DNA of 64,000 nucleotides. Source: Eustoma russellianum (taxonomy: Eukaryota; Streptophyta; Magnoliopsida; Gentianales; Gentianaceae). This document shows, piece after piece, positions 20,950 to 31,035 of this stretch. Made by a program: the position numbers and the translations under genes. The stretch spans positions 38,835,834 through 38,899,833 of the forward strand of contig AP025046.1 in assembly GCA_036186865.1 (NCBI GenBank). The letters are read 5' to 3'. Position 1 is the stretch's first letter. The number at the start of each line of letters is the position of its first letter. The notes beneath the pieces were generated by a model. It saw only the letters and a list, made by a program, of their open reading frames with translations, did no database searches and had not been told where the DNA came from.

Positions 20950-21443
20950 TTTCACCTTCGCAAATCTGTGCCGAAGCACATCTCTTTTTCAAAACCTTAC
21001 GCAATGCACGTGCCATGATGCAAGACTCCTTCTTTCAATCACACTTTTCGTTCACATACACATTTCACATTCACATACGCAGTTACAAGTATCACACAAG
21101 AGTTCACTAGCTTATTCGTCAACACTTAGACTTCAACTAGCTCATCAACGCTTAACCTTGATCTTAAGGCTCACAACCTACTGCGAGTGTCTTATCTTTC
21201 TTTCGTTGACTCTCTAACACCTCGTACGTTCATTTCTTAACCTACCTAAGTCATTCCTACTGAAACCCGATTCGAGAACTCATCGAAGTCACCAAGTTGA
21301 TTCATCATCCTAGGTCGGGTTCCAAAGGCTTAGACTACCTTTAATCAGGTCCTAAGAAGCCTCTAGGGTCACCAAAGACTCCCCGATCTTCCCTCTTTCT
21401 CCCTCTATTTTTCCACAAAACTGGAGGACTTCATCCCCTAGCT

Positions 21444-21699
21444 TCGATCGATCGATGTCCAGCTCAGGACATCGATCCCTCCACTTCGATCGATCGATGT
21501 CCAACTGGGGACATCGATCTCTCAGACTCACCCAACATCGATCGATCGATGTCCTTCTGAGGACATCGATCTCTCAACCTGCACCTACATCGATCGATCG
21601 ATGTCCGTCTGGGGACATCGATCTCTCAGCCTGCGCCTACATCGATCGATCGATGTCCAACTGAGGACATCGATCCCTGACATCGATCGATCGATGTCC
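21444..21699 (-). repeat. Six-unit CGATCGATCGATG palindromic array, G1 3' LTR
   Basis: Units of about 52 bp. Each has atcgatgtcc, a 6-base variable loop, then ggacatcgat: a 10-bp stem. The sixth unit is only a half. Confidence 0.92.
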
Positions 21700-22308
21700 A
21701 CGATTCCAGAATAACACTTTGCAGTTTCTGCAGAATCTCAACATCGTTCAATTCCAAACTTTATGCCAACCAATCCAAGCCTAATCCCTGCTATCATTCA
21801 TACTTAAACTAAAGATCCAATGCTACACACATCACAAACAAGATTCAAGCCTATCACACACCTTTTCCAACCTCATCAACCCCAAAAATCCCACCTTTTC
21901 CCTCAAACCCACGCAACCACGTAATCACATCAAGAAGGGATTCAAGGGATAGGGTTTTGCATGATTTCACATAGTCAACAACAACAACGAATGCTTTTCC
22001 ATATACATTGGCCAAATCTCGAAACGAAAGCACATAGCTCATAAACAAATAATCACAGAACGAATCTACTGCATGGTGATCCAATTTAATAGCAAAATAG
22101 GCCATTTTTCTTTTCACAAATCGTAGGAACTTATAAGAAAGTTACTTGCCTTTGATTACTCGACAGAGAAACGAAGAACGGATGCGGGTTTGATTGATTC
22201 CTGGAGGCTATCTTCTTCTTCTACGTGGTTGGAAAAACGGCTAGGGCTAGAGGAAAGGAAGCGTCGATCCTTTTCTGTTCTGAGAAGGGAAAACTGACGT
22301 TCTGTCAG

Positions 22309-22320
22309 TTTTTATATGGG
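22309..22320 (-). promoter_or_regulatory. G1 LTR TATA box
   Basis: CCCATATAAAAAC on the minus strand, followed by a GC-richer stretch. It is the best TATA candidate in the LTR. The same motif occurs in the other LTR near 29887-29898. Confidence 0.65.
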
Positions 22321-22556
22321 AAAAGGGAAAAGTTTGGTGTTTCTAAATTATATCTATTATTAATTTATCTTAAAAGATAAATCCTTAATTATTTAATTCT
22401 AAATTAAATATAATTAAACTCTAATATTAAATCCCCTCATTAATTTCTAATTAATCCTCATATTAATGTCTAATTAATTTTTGTTAACCGTCATTAATTT
22501 CCGTAAAAATCTTTCTTTGCCTCTTAATTACCCTACGGAGGGTGCGGGGCATAACA

Positions 22557-22575
22557 TTCCACCCCCCTTACAAAA
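22557..22575 (-). other. G1 polypurine tract
   Basis: GTAAGGGGGGTGGAA on the minus strand, directly against the 3' LTR. Confidence 0.85.
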
Positions 22576-22601
22576 AGTTTCGTCCTCGAAACTGACATAC
22601 C

Positions 22602-24448
22602 TTATTGGAAGAGATGTGGATATAGCTCCTGCATTTGCTCCTCAAGTTCCCACGTGGCTTCGCGCTCCGTATGGTTACTCCACTGAACTTTGACATACGG
22701 AATGACGCGTCGGCGTAGGACTTGATCCTTTCTATCCACAATCTTTATAGGATGCTCTTCGTAAGTGATATCCTCTTTCACCTCCAACGGTTGAGCTTCA
22801 AGGATATGGCTTGGATCCGATATGTATTTCCTTAGTTGAGACACATGAAACACGTTATGGACTTGGGACAAACTCGGAGGTAAGGCTAGGCGGTATGCTC
22901 CTTCACCCACTTTGCTAAGTATTTCGTAAGGTCCAATATATCTTGGGCTTAACTTGCCCTTCATTCCGAATCTTGCAACCCCTTTGGTGGGTGAGACCCG
23001 TAGATAGACCTTTTCACCTTCCTCGAACTCCAAAGGTCGCCTCTTTGTGTCAGCCCAACTCTTACTGCGATCTTGAGCCACTTTGAGCTTCTCTCTTATC
23101 ACTTTGACCTTTCCAATAGTTTGCTCAACCAACTCGGGTGCAGTGATTGTCCTTTCTCCAACTTCATCCCAACAAACCGGGGATCTGCACTTACGTCCAT
23201 ATAGAGCTTCAAATGGCGCCATGCCAATTGCACTGTGATAGCTATTATTATATGAGAACTCCATTAACTTCAACATGCTATCCCAGTTCCCTTTAAAATC
23301 TAGGGCGCATGCTCTCAACATGTCTTCCAATGTTTGGATGATTCTCTCGGATTGTCCATCCGTTTGTGGGTGATATGCGGTACTCATCCTCAGCTCAGTA
23401 CCCATCGCCTTCTGAAATGCCCTCCAGAATTTAGAGGTAAACTTAGGGTCACGGTCCGATACAATGCTGACTGGGACTCCGTGTAGGCTCACAATGTTAT
23501 CCACATATATATTGGAAAGTTTCTCATAAGACGTACCATGTGGCATAGCTATAAAGTGAGCCGCCTTTGTCAATCGGTCTACAATTACCCAAATCATCTC
23601 GTTTCCATTTCTGGTCTTGGGTAGTCCCATTACGAAATCCATCGTCACGTGCTCCCACTTCCATTCTGGAATCTCTAGTGGCTTCATCAAACCACCAGGT
23701 CGTTGATGTTCCGCTTTGACTTGTTGGCATATCAACCATCTTTCGACATATGCCACTATTGACCTCTTCATCCCTATCCACCAATAGTTTCTTTGGAGGT
23801 CCTTATACATCTTAGTACTCCCGGGGTGGATAGACGTTCTTGAATTATGCGCTTCTCGGAGCAATTCTGTTCGGAGTTCGTCTTTATTTGGCACGCATAA
23901 CCGATTATGGAACCATAGACTTCCATCTCCTCGCAACTGGAAATCCTTTACTGGTCCTGTGGATACTTTGTCGCGGATTTCTTTCAGTGCTGGGTCCTCG
24001 TACTGCGCTGCTTTAATTCGGTCTACCAAGTCTGGGCTGATAGACAAAGCTGTAAGGACATTTGCCACTGAATCCACTAATTCAAGATCAAACTCGTCGA
24101 TCTCTCTTTCCAACGGAGACTGTCTCGCGTGACTAGACTTTCTGCTCAATGCGTCTGCCACTCTGTTGGCTTTACCTGGATGGTAGTTGATGGTCAAGTC
24201 ATAGTCCTTGAGTAACTCCAACCATCTCCTTTGTCTCATATTCAACTCCTTCTGCGAGAATAGATACTTTAAGCTCTTATGATCCGCGAACACGGCACAT
24301 TTCTCTCCATATAGGTAGTGTCTCCAGATCTTAAGAGCAAATACCACAGCTGCGAGTTCCAAGTCATGCGTCGGGTAGTTCTGCTCATAAGGTTTCAATT
24401 GTCTTGACGCGTATGATATGACTCGTTCATTTGGCATCAAGACACAAC
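22602..24448 (-). CDS. G1 polyprotein, RNase H - integrase - chromodomain-like part
   Basis: This continues from the upstream exon across a 70-bp intron. RNase H (about residues 1-105) has ASRQLKPYEQNYPTHDLEL, FADHKSLKYLF and VADALSRKS. The integrase zinc-binding segment (HNSRTSIHPG ... ERWLICQQVK) has Trp in place of the first Cys; G2' has ERCLVC. The integrase core shows the catalytic D, D, E in TMDFVMGLPKT, VSDRDPKF and DGQSERIIQTLE. A tail with VFHVSQLRKY and VKVQWSNHTEREATWE looks like a chromodomain. The frame is open to the stop at 22602. Confidence 0.9.
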
Positions 24449-24518
24449 CTATAAACAGAACGTTAGTTTGAGACTAGCATGAGCATATACAATGCATTAA
24501 TGGTAATGATGTACATAC
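24449..24518 (-). other. Intron in G1 RNase H (intron 2)
   Basis: 70 bp, donor GTATGT, acceptor TTTATAG, with a branch-site-like ACTAAC about 19 nt before the end. Removal joins GLG to CVLM exactly in frame, giving the normal RNase H sequence. G2 (near 40310) has the same protein segment with no intron. Confidence 0.85.
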
Positions 24519-26039
24519 CTAGTCCCTTCTTGGACGCGTCACTATAAATCACGAACCCATCGGTGCCGGAGGGTTGTGCCAACACCGGGGCTGTGGTTAA
24601 TCTCTTCTTGAGCTCGGTAAAGCTCTGCTCGCATTCGGCAGTCCATTCGAACTTGGTCTTCTTCTGTGTAAGTCGGCTTAATGGGACTGCTATTGTTGAG
24701 AAACCTTCAACGAACTTTCTATAGTAACCTGCCAAGCCTAGGAAGCTTCTTACTTCCGTCACGTTGGTGGGTCTTGGCCATTCAGTGATGACTTCTATCT
24801 TCTTAGGATCTACTGAGATCCCATCTTCCGAAATCACGTGACCAAGAAAGGCTACACTTCTTAGCCAAAATTCACACTTGCTGAATTTGGCATAAAGTTG
24901 CTGTTGTCTCAGAATTTGTAACACCACTCTTAAGTGTTCAGCGTGGGCTTGCTCGTCGGGGGAGTAGACCAAGATGTCATCGATGAACACCACCACAAAT
25001 TGATCCAACTGCTCTCGGAATACGGTGTTCATCAAATCCATGAACGCTGCTGGGGCGTTAGTTAGCCCAAACAGCATCACCAGGAACTCATAATTCCCAT
25101 AACGAGTCCGAAAAGCGGTCTTAGGGACATCTCCTGCTTTCACGAGCAATTGATGGTATCCTTGACGAAGGTCAATCTTTGAAAACCAGCGAGCCCCCTT
25201 TAACTGATCAAATAAATCTTCGATTGTTGGCAGAGGATATTTGTTCTTGATGGTGATCTTATTCAGTTCCCGATAATCGATGCATAATCTCATGGTGCCA
25301 TCCTTCTTCTTTACGAATAGAACAGGAGCTCCCCAAGGGGATACACTGGGGCGAATTAACTTCTTGTCTAACAACTCTTGAAGTTGCCCCTTTAGCTCCT
25401 TAAGTTCAGCTGGAGCCATTCTATAGGGTGCCTTTGATATAGGCTCGGCTCCGGGTATCAAATTGATCTCGAACTCCACTTCTCTTGATGGCGGAACTCC
25501 CGGTAGATCATCAGGGAATACATCTTTGAACTCGTTGATCACCGGTATTTGATCCATGGAGGGAACTCCTTGCTGAGCATCTACAGCATACACCATATAT
25601 CCCTCCGCTCCTTTTTGCAAAGCCTTAAAGGCCTTAATTGCCGTCATGTATATCTTCTTTGGAGCTTTAGTTATCTTGACATTTCCTTGTATCGTGATGT
25701 TATTCATCTCAGGGTCCTTGAGGGTCACTTGCTTAAGTTTACAATCAATATTGGCATGATTCTTGGTCAGCCAATCCATGCCCAATATGACATCAAAGTC
25801 CTTCATCGGGATCGGAACTAAGGTCACCGAGAATAACTTCCCATTCAACTCCATTTCACAATCCTTGTACTGGTGGTGGGATACCAGCACTTGTTCGCCA
25901 GCTGCTTGCACTCTAAATGGGTTCTCAAGCCATTCGGGTAAACAGTCGAGTCCTTTAGCGAAACACTTAGAAATGAAGGAGTGGCTAGCTCCACTATCAA
26001 ACAACACATTTGCAGGCACGTTGTTAACTAATATCACAC
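24519..26039 (-). CDS. G1 polyprotein, protease - reverse transcriptase part
   Basis: About 505 coding residues after the first intron. The protease active site is VLFDSGASHSFIS and its second block DVILGMDWL. RT shows RPSVSPWGAPVLFVKKKDG, MRLCIDYRELNKITIKNKYP, SKIDLRQGYHQL, LFGLTNAPAAFM (usually PFGL) and the intact catalytic FIDDILVYS, followed by FLGHVISEDGI and SFLGLAGYYRKFV. The frame is open through the whole part. It would make cDNA from element RNA in the cytoplasmic particle. Confidence 0.9.
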
Positions 26040-26147
26040 CTATTCACCAAAGGGTAACACATAAAGTTTCACATAAAGCACGTATTCAATTATCAACTTA
26101 GAAAACTAAAATCCAGCTTAACTACTAATATTTAACTTAGGTCGTAC
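26040..26147 (-). other. Intron at the G1 gag/protease junction (intron 1)
   Basis: 108 bp, donor GTACGA, acceptor AATAG. Removal joins VVTG to VILVNNVP in frame, restoring a continuous gag-pol. The same intron position is found in G2 (41847-41933) and G2' (61493-61580). Confidence 0.75.
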
Positions 26148-27225
26148 CTGTCACCACGTTTGCATCTTCCTGGACTTCAGCGTCCGTCATCGCGTGGACT
26201 CTTGCGTTGGGCCTGCCTCTCTGCTGTGGAGCCGGCCCTGGTCCTGCAGTTTAGGGCTTCGGGTTCCACTCAGGGCAATCCTTGATCCTGTGTCCCGCCT
26301 TTCCACATTTGAAACATGCCCCGCTAATTTTCCAGCATTCACCCACATGTCTTTTCTGGCAGTGTGGGCACTCTGCCGGTGCTTGACGATTCTGTTGGTT
26401 CTGTTGTGGTGCCCTCTGCACTGGCCCCGCCTGCCCTTTCCTAGGGATCTTGACCCAATGTCCGGGTCTACCTCCGCTTGCTTCTACTCTCGGCCTCTTG
26501 CTCGTCTCCTCTCGTACCTCTCTTGGTTATGACCTATGCATGTCACTCTCCACTCGATAACATGCGTCCAACATCTCCTCAAAGGTTTTCAAGCTCGACC
26601 CTGCTATTGCCGTCCGTATGCGAGGGTTCAAACCTTCTTCAAACTTCAACATCTTCATCCGATTGTTTTCCAATACCATGGGCGTGAACTTGCCCAAGGC
26701 ATGGAATCTATCCGCATAGTCTGAAACAGTCATCCTTCCTTGTTCAAATTTATCGAACTGCCTCATCTTCTCCAAAATGGCAGTCTCAGGCACATAATAA
26801 TCTTTGTAGGCCTTCACAAACTGACTCCACTGAATAGAAGGGGTCATCTTTGGCAGGATGCCGCTCCACCAGGCATTTGCTCTGCCAGTCAGAAATGGCG
26901 TGGCTACATCCACCTTGTGTTCTTCAGACACTTGCACAAGCCTGAAGCACTTCTCCACTTCGTCAAGCCAGAACCCAGCCACCTCTGGGTCAGTGGTCCC
27001 TTCAAAGTTTGGGGCATGCATCTTACGCATTTCCCCAATGTAATACCTGATGCCTTGTTGGGGAGGTGGTGGAGGAGGTTGTTGTGGCTGTTGCTGCTGC
27101 TGAGCAACCCCTTGCGCTATCACTGTGATAGCGTCTATCAGTGCTTGTGGGACTAGGACTGGTGGTGGTGGAGGGTTATTGTCCCCGTTGCCACCGTTTC
27201 CTTGGTTGTCACGTCTAGGAGGCAT
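26148..27225 (-). pseudogene. G1 gag with two in-frame stops
   Basis: The start is probably the ATG at 27225 (MPPRRDNQGNGGNG); the frame is open further up to 27285. A Pro/Gln-rich N-terminus is followed by the retrotransposon gag domain (FEGTTDPEVAGFWLDEVEKC, GRANAWWSGI, QFDKFEQGRMTVSDYADRF), then a TAA at 26527-26529. The same frame then continues with a CCHC knuckle, CFKCGKAGHRIKDC, and a second TAA soon after. Both stops sit where relatives have Gln (CAA), so they look like C-to-T changes. No other damage is seen. Confidence 0.85.
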
Positions 27226-27285
27226 TTTCTGCAATATCACGTTGGTTAGTATCCAGCAGTTTCTAGAATAAGTACTTGGGTCCAT

Positions 27286-27500
27286 AACGTGATACGAAGC
27301 GGAATTTACGAACTAAAATAATTAACATTTATCGCTTACACTTAATCGCGCTTGTACACACACCCATCCCAATCAACTTAAATCTAAGATTACATACTTA
27401 GACTTAAGGATCAACTTAAGGTGAAAATCCTGGCTTAAGACTCTACATGTCATAACCTAGGTCTCCGAGGTAGATCTGAAGCCTAGGCTCTGATACCACC
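27286..27500 (-). other. G1 untranslated leader
   Basis: About 200 bp between the primer site and gag, without features. Confidence 0.7.
27487..27498 (-). promoter_or_regulatory. Primer binding site, tRNA-iMet (G1)
   Basis: TGGTATCAGAGC on the minus strand, two bases from the 5' LTR end. Confidence 0.9.
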
Positions 27501-30133
27501 TGTAGCGCCCCGACCCGGACAGCGAAATCCGAACCGGTTCACCCGTCGTAGCTTACTGAGAAGACTACAAGACGTCTCATCTCTCGAATACACATCATCG
27601 ATGACGTAAGAGAAATAAGCGCGAAAACATATCACGTCAATCTAAACCATCAATGCAGTACGTCAAAAGACAATGTGAATACCCAAAAACTGTATTTGGT
27701 CGCAGCCATCTAAAACCTTCAATGAAATAAGAACTAGAATTAACAGAAACTATCCAATCAAATCTCTCCATAAGGCCTATGCATCCCATTCTGCCCACTC
27801 GCCGTCATCCTCAATGAAAATCATATCATAACTGGGTTCATCTGCAAAACCAAAGGCAGTACCCTTAGCGAAAAACGCTAGCAAGTAACCCGCTTATAAG
27901 ACATACGGGATCAACACATGGCAAGACATGAGTAATAGGTAATTCAAGGGAATTGTGGGGCACATGTCTTGTAAACTTTCAAATCTACATAAGTGAGTAA
28001 CGTAATAAAGCAAGTACAGCAATTTACGCGCAAATAACAATTCATTGGCATTCAAATAACATTCACATTCATACCACACTGACTCTCGTGATGCATGTCA
28101 AATATGCACTACACTACTCAATCACATATGCATGGACACTTTCTCTTTTCAAATCAATGCAATGCATGTCACAATGTCCGGTTCCTAACTCGTTTCCTTG
28201 TAACGCACCCCGGCTTATATTTCCATCCCGGTTAACGTTACAAGCTCATATGCTCTGTGATGCACCTCGGCTTATATTTCCATCCCGATTAACATCACAG
28301 ATCTCGTAAAACTCTACAATGCACCTCGGCTTAAATTTCCATCCCGATTAACATTGTAGAGGACTTTATACCCTGTAACGCACCCCGGCTTATATTTCCA
28401 TCCAGGTTAACGTTACAGTCTTTTGTGTCCTGCAATGCACCCCGGCTTAAATTTCCATCCCGGTTAACATTGCATTTCACCTTCGCAAATCTGTGCCGAA
28501 GCACATCTCTTTTTCAAAACCTTACGCAATGCACGTGCCATGATGCAAGACTCCTTCTTTCAATCACACTTTTCGTTCACATACACATTTCACATTCACA
28601 TACGCAGTTACAAGTATCACACAAGAGTTCACTAGCTTATTCGTCAACACTTAGACTTCAACTAGCTCATCAACGCTTAACCTTGATCTTAAGGTTCACA
28701 ACCTACTGCGAGTGTCTTATCTTTCTTTCGTTGACTCTCTAACACCTCGTACGTTCATTTCTTAACCTACCTAAGTCATTCCTACTGAAACCCGATTCGA
28801 GAACTCATCGAAGTCACCAAGTTGATTCATCATCCTAGGTCGGGTTCCCAAGGCTTAGAATACCTTTAATCAGGTCCTAAGAAGCCTCTAGGGTCACCAA
28901 AGACTCCCCGATCTTCCCTCTTTCTCCCTCTATTTTTCCACAAAACTGGAGGACTTCATCCCCTAGCTTCGATCGATCGATGTCCAGCTGAGGACATCGA
29001 TCCCTCCACTTCGATCGATCGATGTCCAACTGGGGACATCGATCTCTCAGACTCACCCAACATCGATCGATCGATGTCCTTCTGAGGACATCGATCTCTC
29101 AACCTGCACCTACATCGATCGATCGATGTCCGTCTGGGGACATCGATCTCTCAGCCTGCGCCTACATCGATCGATCGATGTCCGTCTGGGGACATCGATC
29201 TCTCAGCCTGCGCCTACATCGATCGATCGATGTCCAACTGAGGACATCGATCCCTGACATCGATCGATCGATGTCCACGATTCCAGAATAACACTTTGCA
29301 GTTTCTGCAGAATCTCAACATCGTTCAATTCCAAACTTTATGCCAACCAATCCAAGCCTAATCCCTGCTATCATTCATACTTAAACTAAAGATCCAATGC
29401 TACACACATCACAAACAAGATTCAAGCCTATCACACACCTTTTCCAACCTCATCAACCCCAAAAATCCCACCTTTTCCCTCAAACCCACGCAACCACGTA
29501 ATCACATCAAGAAGGGATTCAAGGGATAGGGTTTTGCATGATTTCACATAGTCAACAACAACAACGAATGCTTTTCCATATACATTGGCCAAATCTCGAA
29601 ACGAAAGCACATAGCTCATAAACAAATAATCACAGAACGAATCTACTGCATGGTGATCCAATTTAATAGCAAAATAGGCCATTTTTCTTTTCACAAATCG
29701 TAGGAACTTATAAGAAAGTTACTTGCCTTTGATTACTCGACAGAGAAACGAAGAACGGATGCGGGTTTGATTGATTCCTGGAGGCTATCTTCTTCTTCTA
29801 CGTGGTTGGAAAAACGGCTAGGGCTAGAGGAAAGGAAGCGTCGATCCTTTTCTGTTCTGAGAAGGGAAAACTGACGTTCTGCCAGTTTTTATATGGGAAA
29901 AGGGAAAAGTTTGGTGTTTCTAAATTATATCTATTATTAATTTATCTTAAAAGATAAATCCTTAATTATTTAATTCTAAATTAAATATAATTAAACTCTA
30001 ATATTAAATCCCCTCATTAATTTCTAATTAATCCTCATATTAATGTCTAATTAATTTTTGTTGACCGTCATTAATTTCCGTAAAAATCTTTCTTTGCCTT
30101 TTAATTACCCTACGGAGGGTGCGGGGCATAACA
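27501..30133 (-). repeat. G1 5' LTR (2,633 bp)
   Basis: Same termini as the 3' LTR. Longer by one 52-bp palindromic unit. The hairpin array is at 28197-28474 and the CGATCGATCGATG array (seven units) at 28970-29277. Confidence 0.93.
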
Positions 30134-30138
30134 TTAAC
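30134..30138. repeat. G1 target site duplication, right copy (TTAAC)
   Basis: Identical to 19971-19975. The flanking DNA rejoins as MULE-2 sequence (matching the ttaaccatggttgg block of MULE-1). Confidence 0.9.
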
Positions 30139-30229
30139 CATGGTTGGGAAAATTTGGGCGCCAAGTGAAGGAAAATTGAAAAATAAATGGAATTTTGATA
30201 AAAACCGCCTACAGCAGATTAATTCCCGG

Positions 30230-30347
30230 TTGCCGGATGCCAGATGTTAATTTCACCTATAAGTATGACTGGTAAGTGAGTTTCATGAAAGAATAGATGT
30301 TACTTAAAACTTAGTGAAAAAGTATGGATACCAGGTGCAATTAACTC
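30230..30347. repeat. MULE-2 right terminal inverted repeat
   Basis: Inverted partner of 18870-18985; ends in caattaactc. Confidence 0.85.
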
Positions 30348-30357
30348 TATTGTTCAA

Positions 30358-30844
30358 TGTGATATTAGCTTAGACAAAGAGCCTATATCTCATCCCTCAT
30401 CTAAAGTTATATTACAAAAGTATTATTTGCTTAGAAAAAATTCTTCGAAGTAAAGTGTTGGTTAGCCGAAAAGCGACAGTATAGCAATGCTAGATTTCTT
30501 ACATTGTTTTGACGGCTGACTGTCTAGTTTAATTTCTTATTAATTTCCCCCTCTTGCATTTTCTCCCCGTAGTGTTGCTCACCTCTTTTCTTCAGCTTTT
30601 AATAAAACAGATATAGGGAATAGTATTGGAAAAAGCGTAATATAATTCGATTACCGATTATCATTCCCTAAAAAGTTATTTTTTTCCGAAATGCCTGGAA
30701 ATTAAATTTTCTTTTAGAATAATTAGACGTTGTACATGGTCTATGTCAAATTTTTTTCCTTTTATTAAAACAAAATTTTCTTTTTGTTTCCCCATTAGCC
30801 TTCAAAAATTTCTCCATTTTGTTCTCAATTTTAGTCCCTTAGAT
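30358..30844. other. Unannotated spacer
   Basis: AT-rich, no coding frame, no boundary recognised. Confidence 0.4.
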
Positions 30845-31033
30845 AGGAATGTGGCGCTTCCGGTGTATTAGGCTCCCACGTTTACGTAGGGTTCGGGAAG
30901 GGGCTGGATCGCTTCCCGATCTAATGTACACAGCTTTACCCTATACTTTGTGAAAGAGGCTGTTTCCGAGGCTCAAACTCATGACATCAAGGTCACAGAG
31001 CAGCAATATTACCAATTTCTCTGAGGCTCGCCG
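30845..31033 (-). mobile_element. Au-like SINE
   Basis: The minus strand reads as a plant SINE: a degraded box A (GAGCCTCAGAGAAATTGG), GCTGCTCTGTGACC, a degraded box B (GAGTTTGAGCC), then GGAAACAGCCTCTTT, a GGGTAAAGCTGTGTACAT block and GGGAGCCTAATACACCGG. These are hallmark segments of Au-type SINEs. Its 5' end abuts the gypsy A LTR. Confidence 0.75.
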
Positions 31034-31035
31034 TC

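Larger units (their letters stand above)
19976..22556 (-). repeat. G1 3' LTR (2,581 bp)
   Basis: On the minus strand it begins TGTTATGCCCCGCACCC (22556) and ends GGGGCGCTACA (19976). A TATA box lies near 22309-22320, which leaves roughly 2.3 kb of the LTR downstream of the likely start site. That part holds both hairpin arrays. Confidence 0.93.
19976..30133 (-). mobile_element. Full-length Tekay-like Ty3/gypsy retrotransposon (G1)
   Basis: 10,158 bp with two LTRs, TG...CA ends, a perfect 5-bp target duplication, an iMet primer site, a polypurine tract, and gag, protease, RT, RNase H and integrase in gypsy order on the minus strand. The integrase tail resembles the chromodomain-bearing Tekay group. 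By eye the two LTRs differ at about 14-16 bases in some 2,580 plus one 52-bp repeat unit (roughly 0.6%), so the insertion is recent. The two gag stops mean it may not be autonomous. Confidence 0.93.
18870..30347. mobile_element. Mutator-like element (MULE-2), split by gypsy G1
   Basis: The left terminus (18870, GGGTTAATTGCATCTGGCAT) and right terminus (30347) are inverted copies of each other over about 115 bp. They are flanked by TATTGTTTAA (18860-18869) and TATTGTTCAA (30348-30357), a 10-bp target duplication with one mismatch. Long terminal repeats and 9-11-bp duplications are typical of Mutator-like elements. Without G1 (19976-30138 including one TSD copy) the element is about 1.3 kb. It encodes no transposase and carries gene fragments, so it is a non-autonomous Pack-MULE type. 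Confidence 0.85.

Noticed and set aside
21455..21664. Open frame with repeated RSMSxWGHRSL-type peptides
   Set aside because: It is the plus-strand translation of the CGATCGATCGATG palindromic array in the LTR; no start context or independent conservation.
21854..22117. 87-codon frame (MKRKMAYFAIKLDHH...) identical at 29431-29694
   Set aside because: It is in both LTRs and downstream of the TATA box, so it could be a leader ORF, but I see no family and LTR identity explains the conservation.
23524..23784. 86-codon minus-strand frame inside G1 integrase
   Set aside because: Alternative frame of the integrase coding region.
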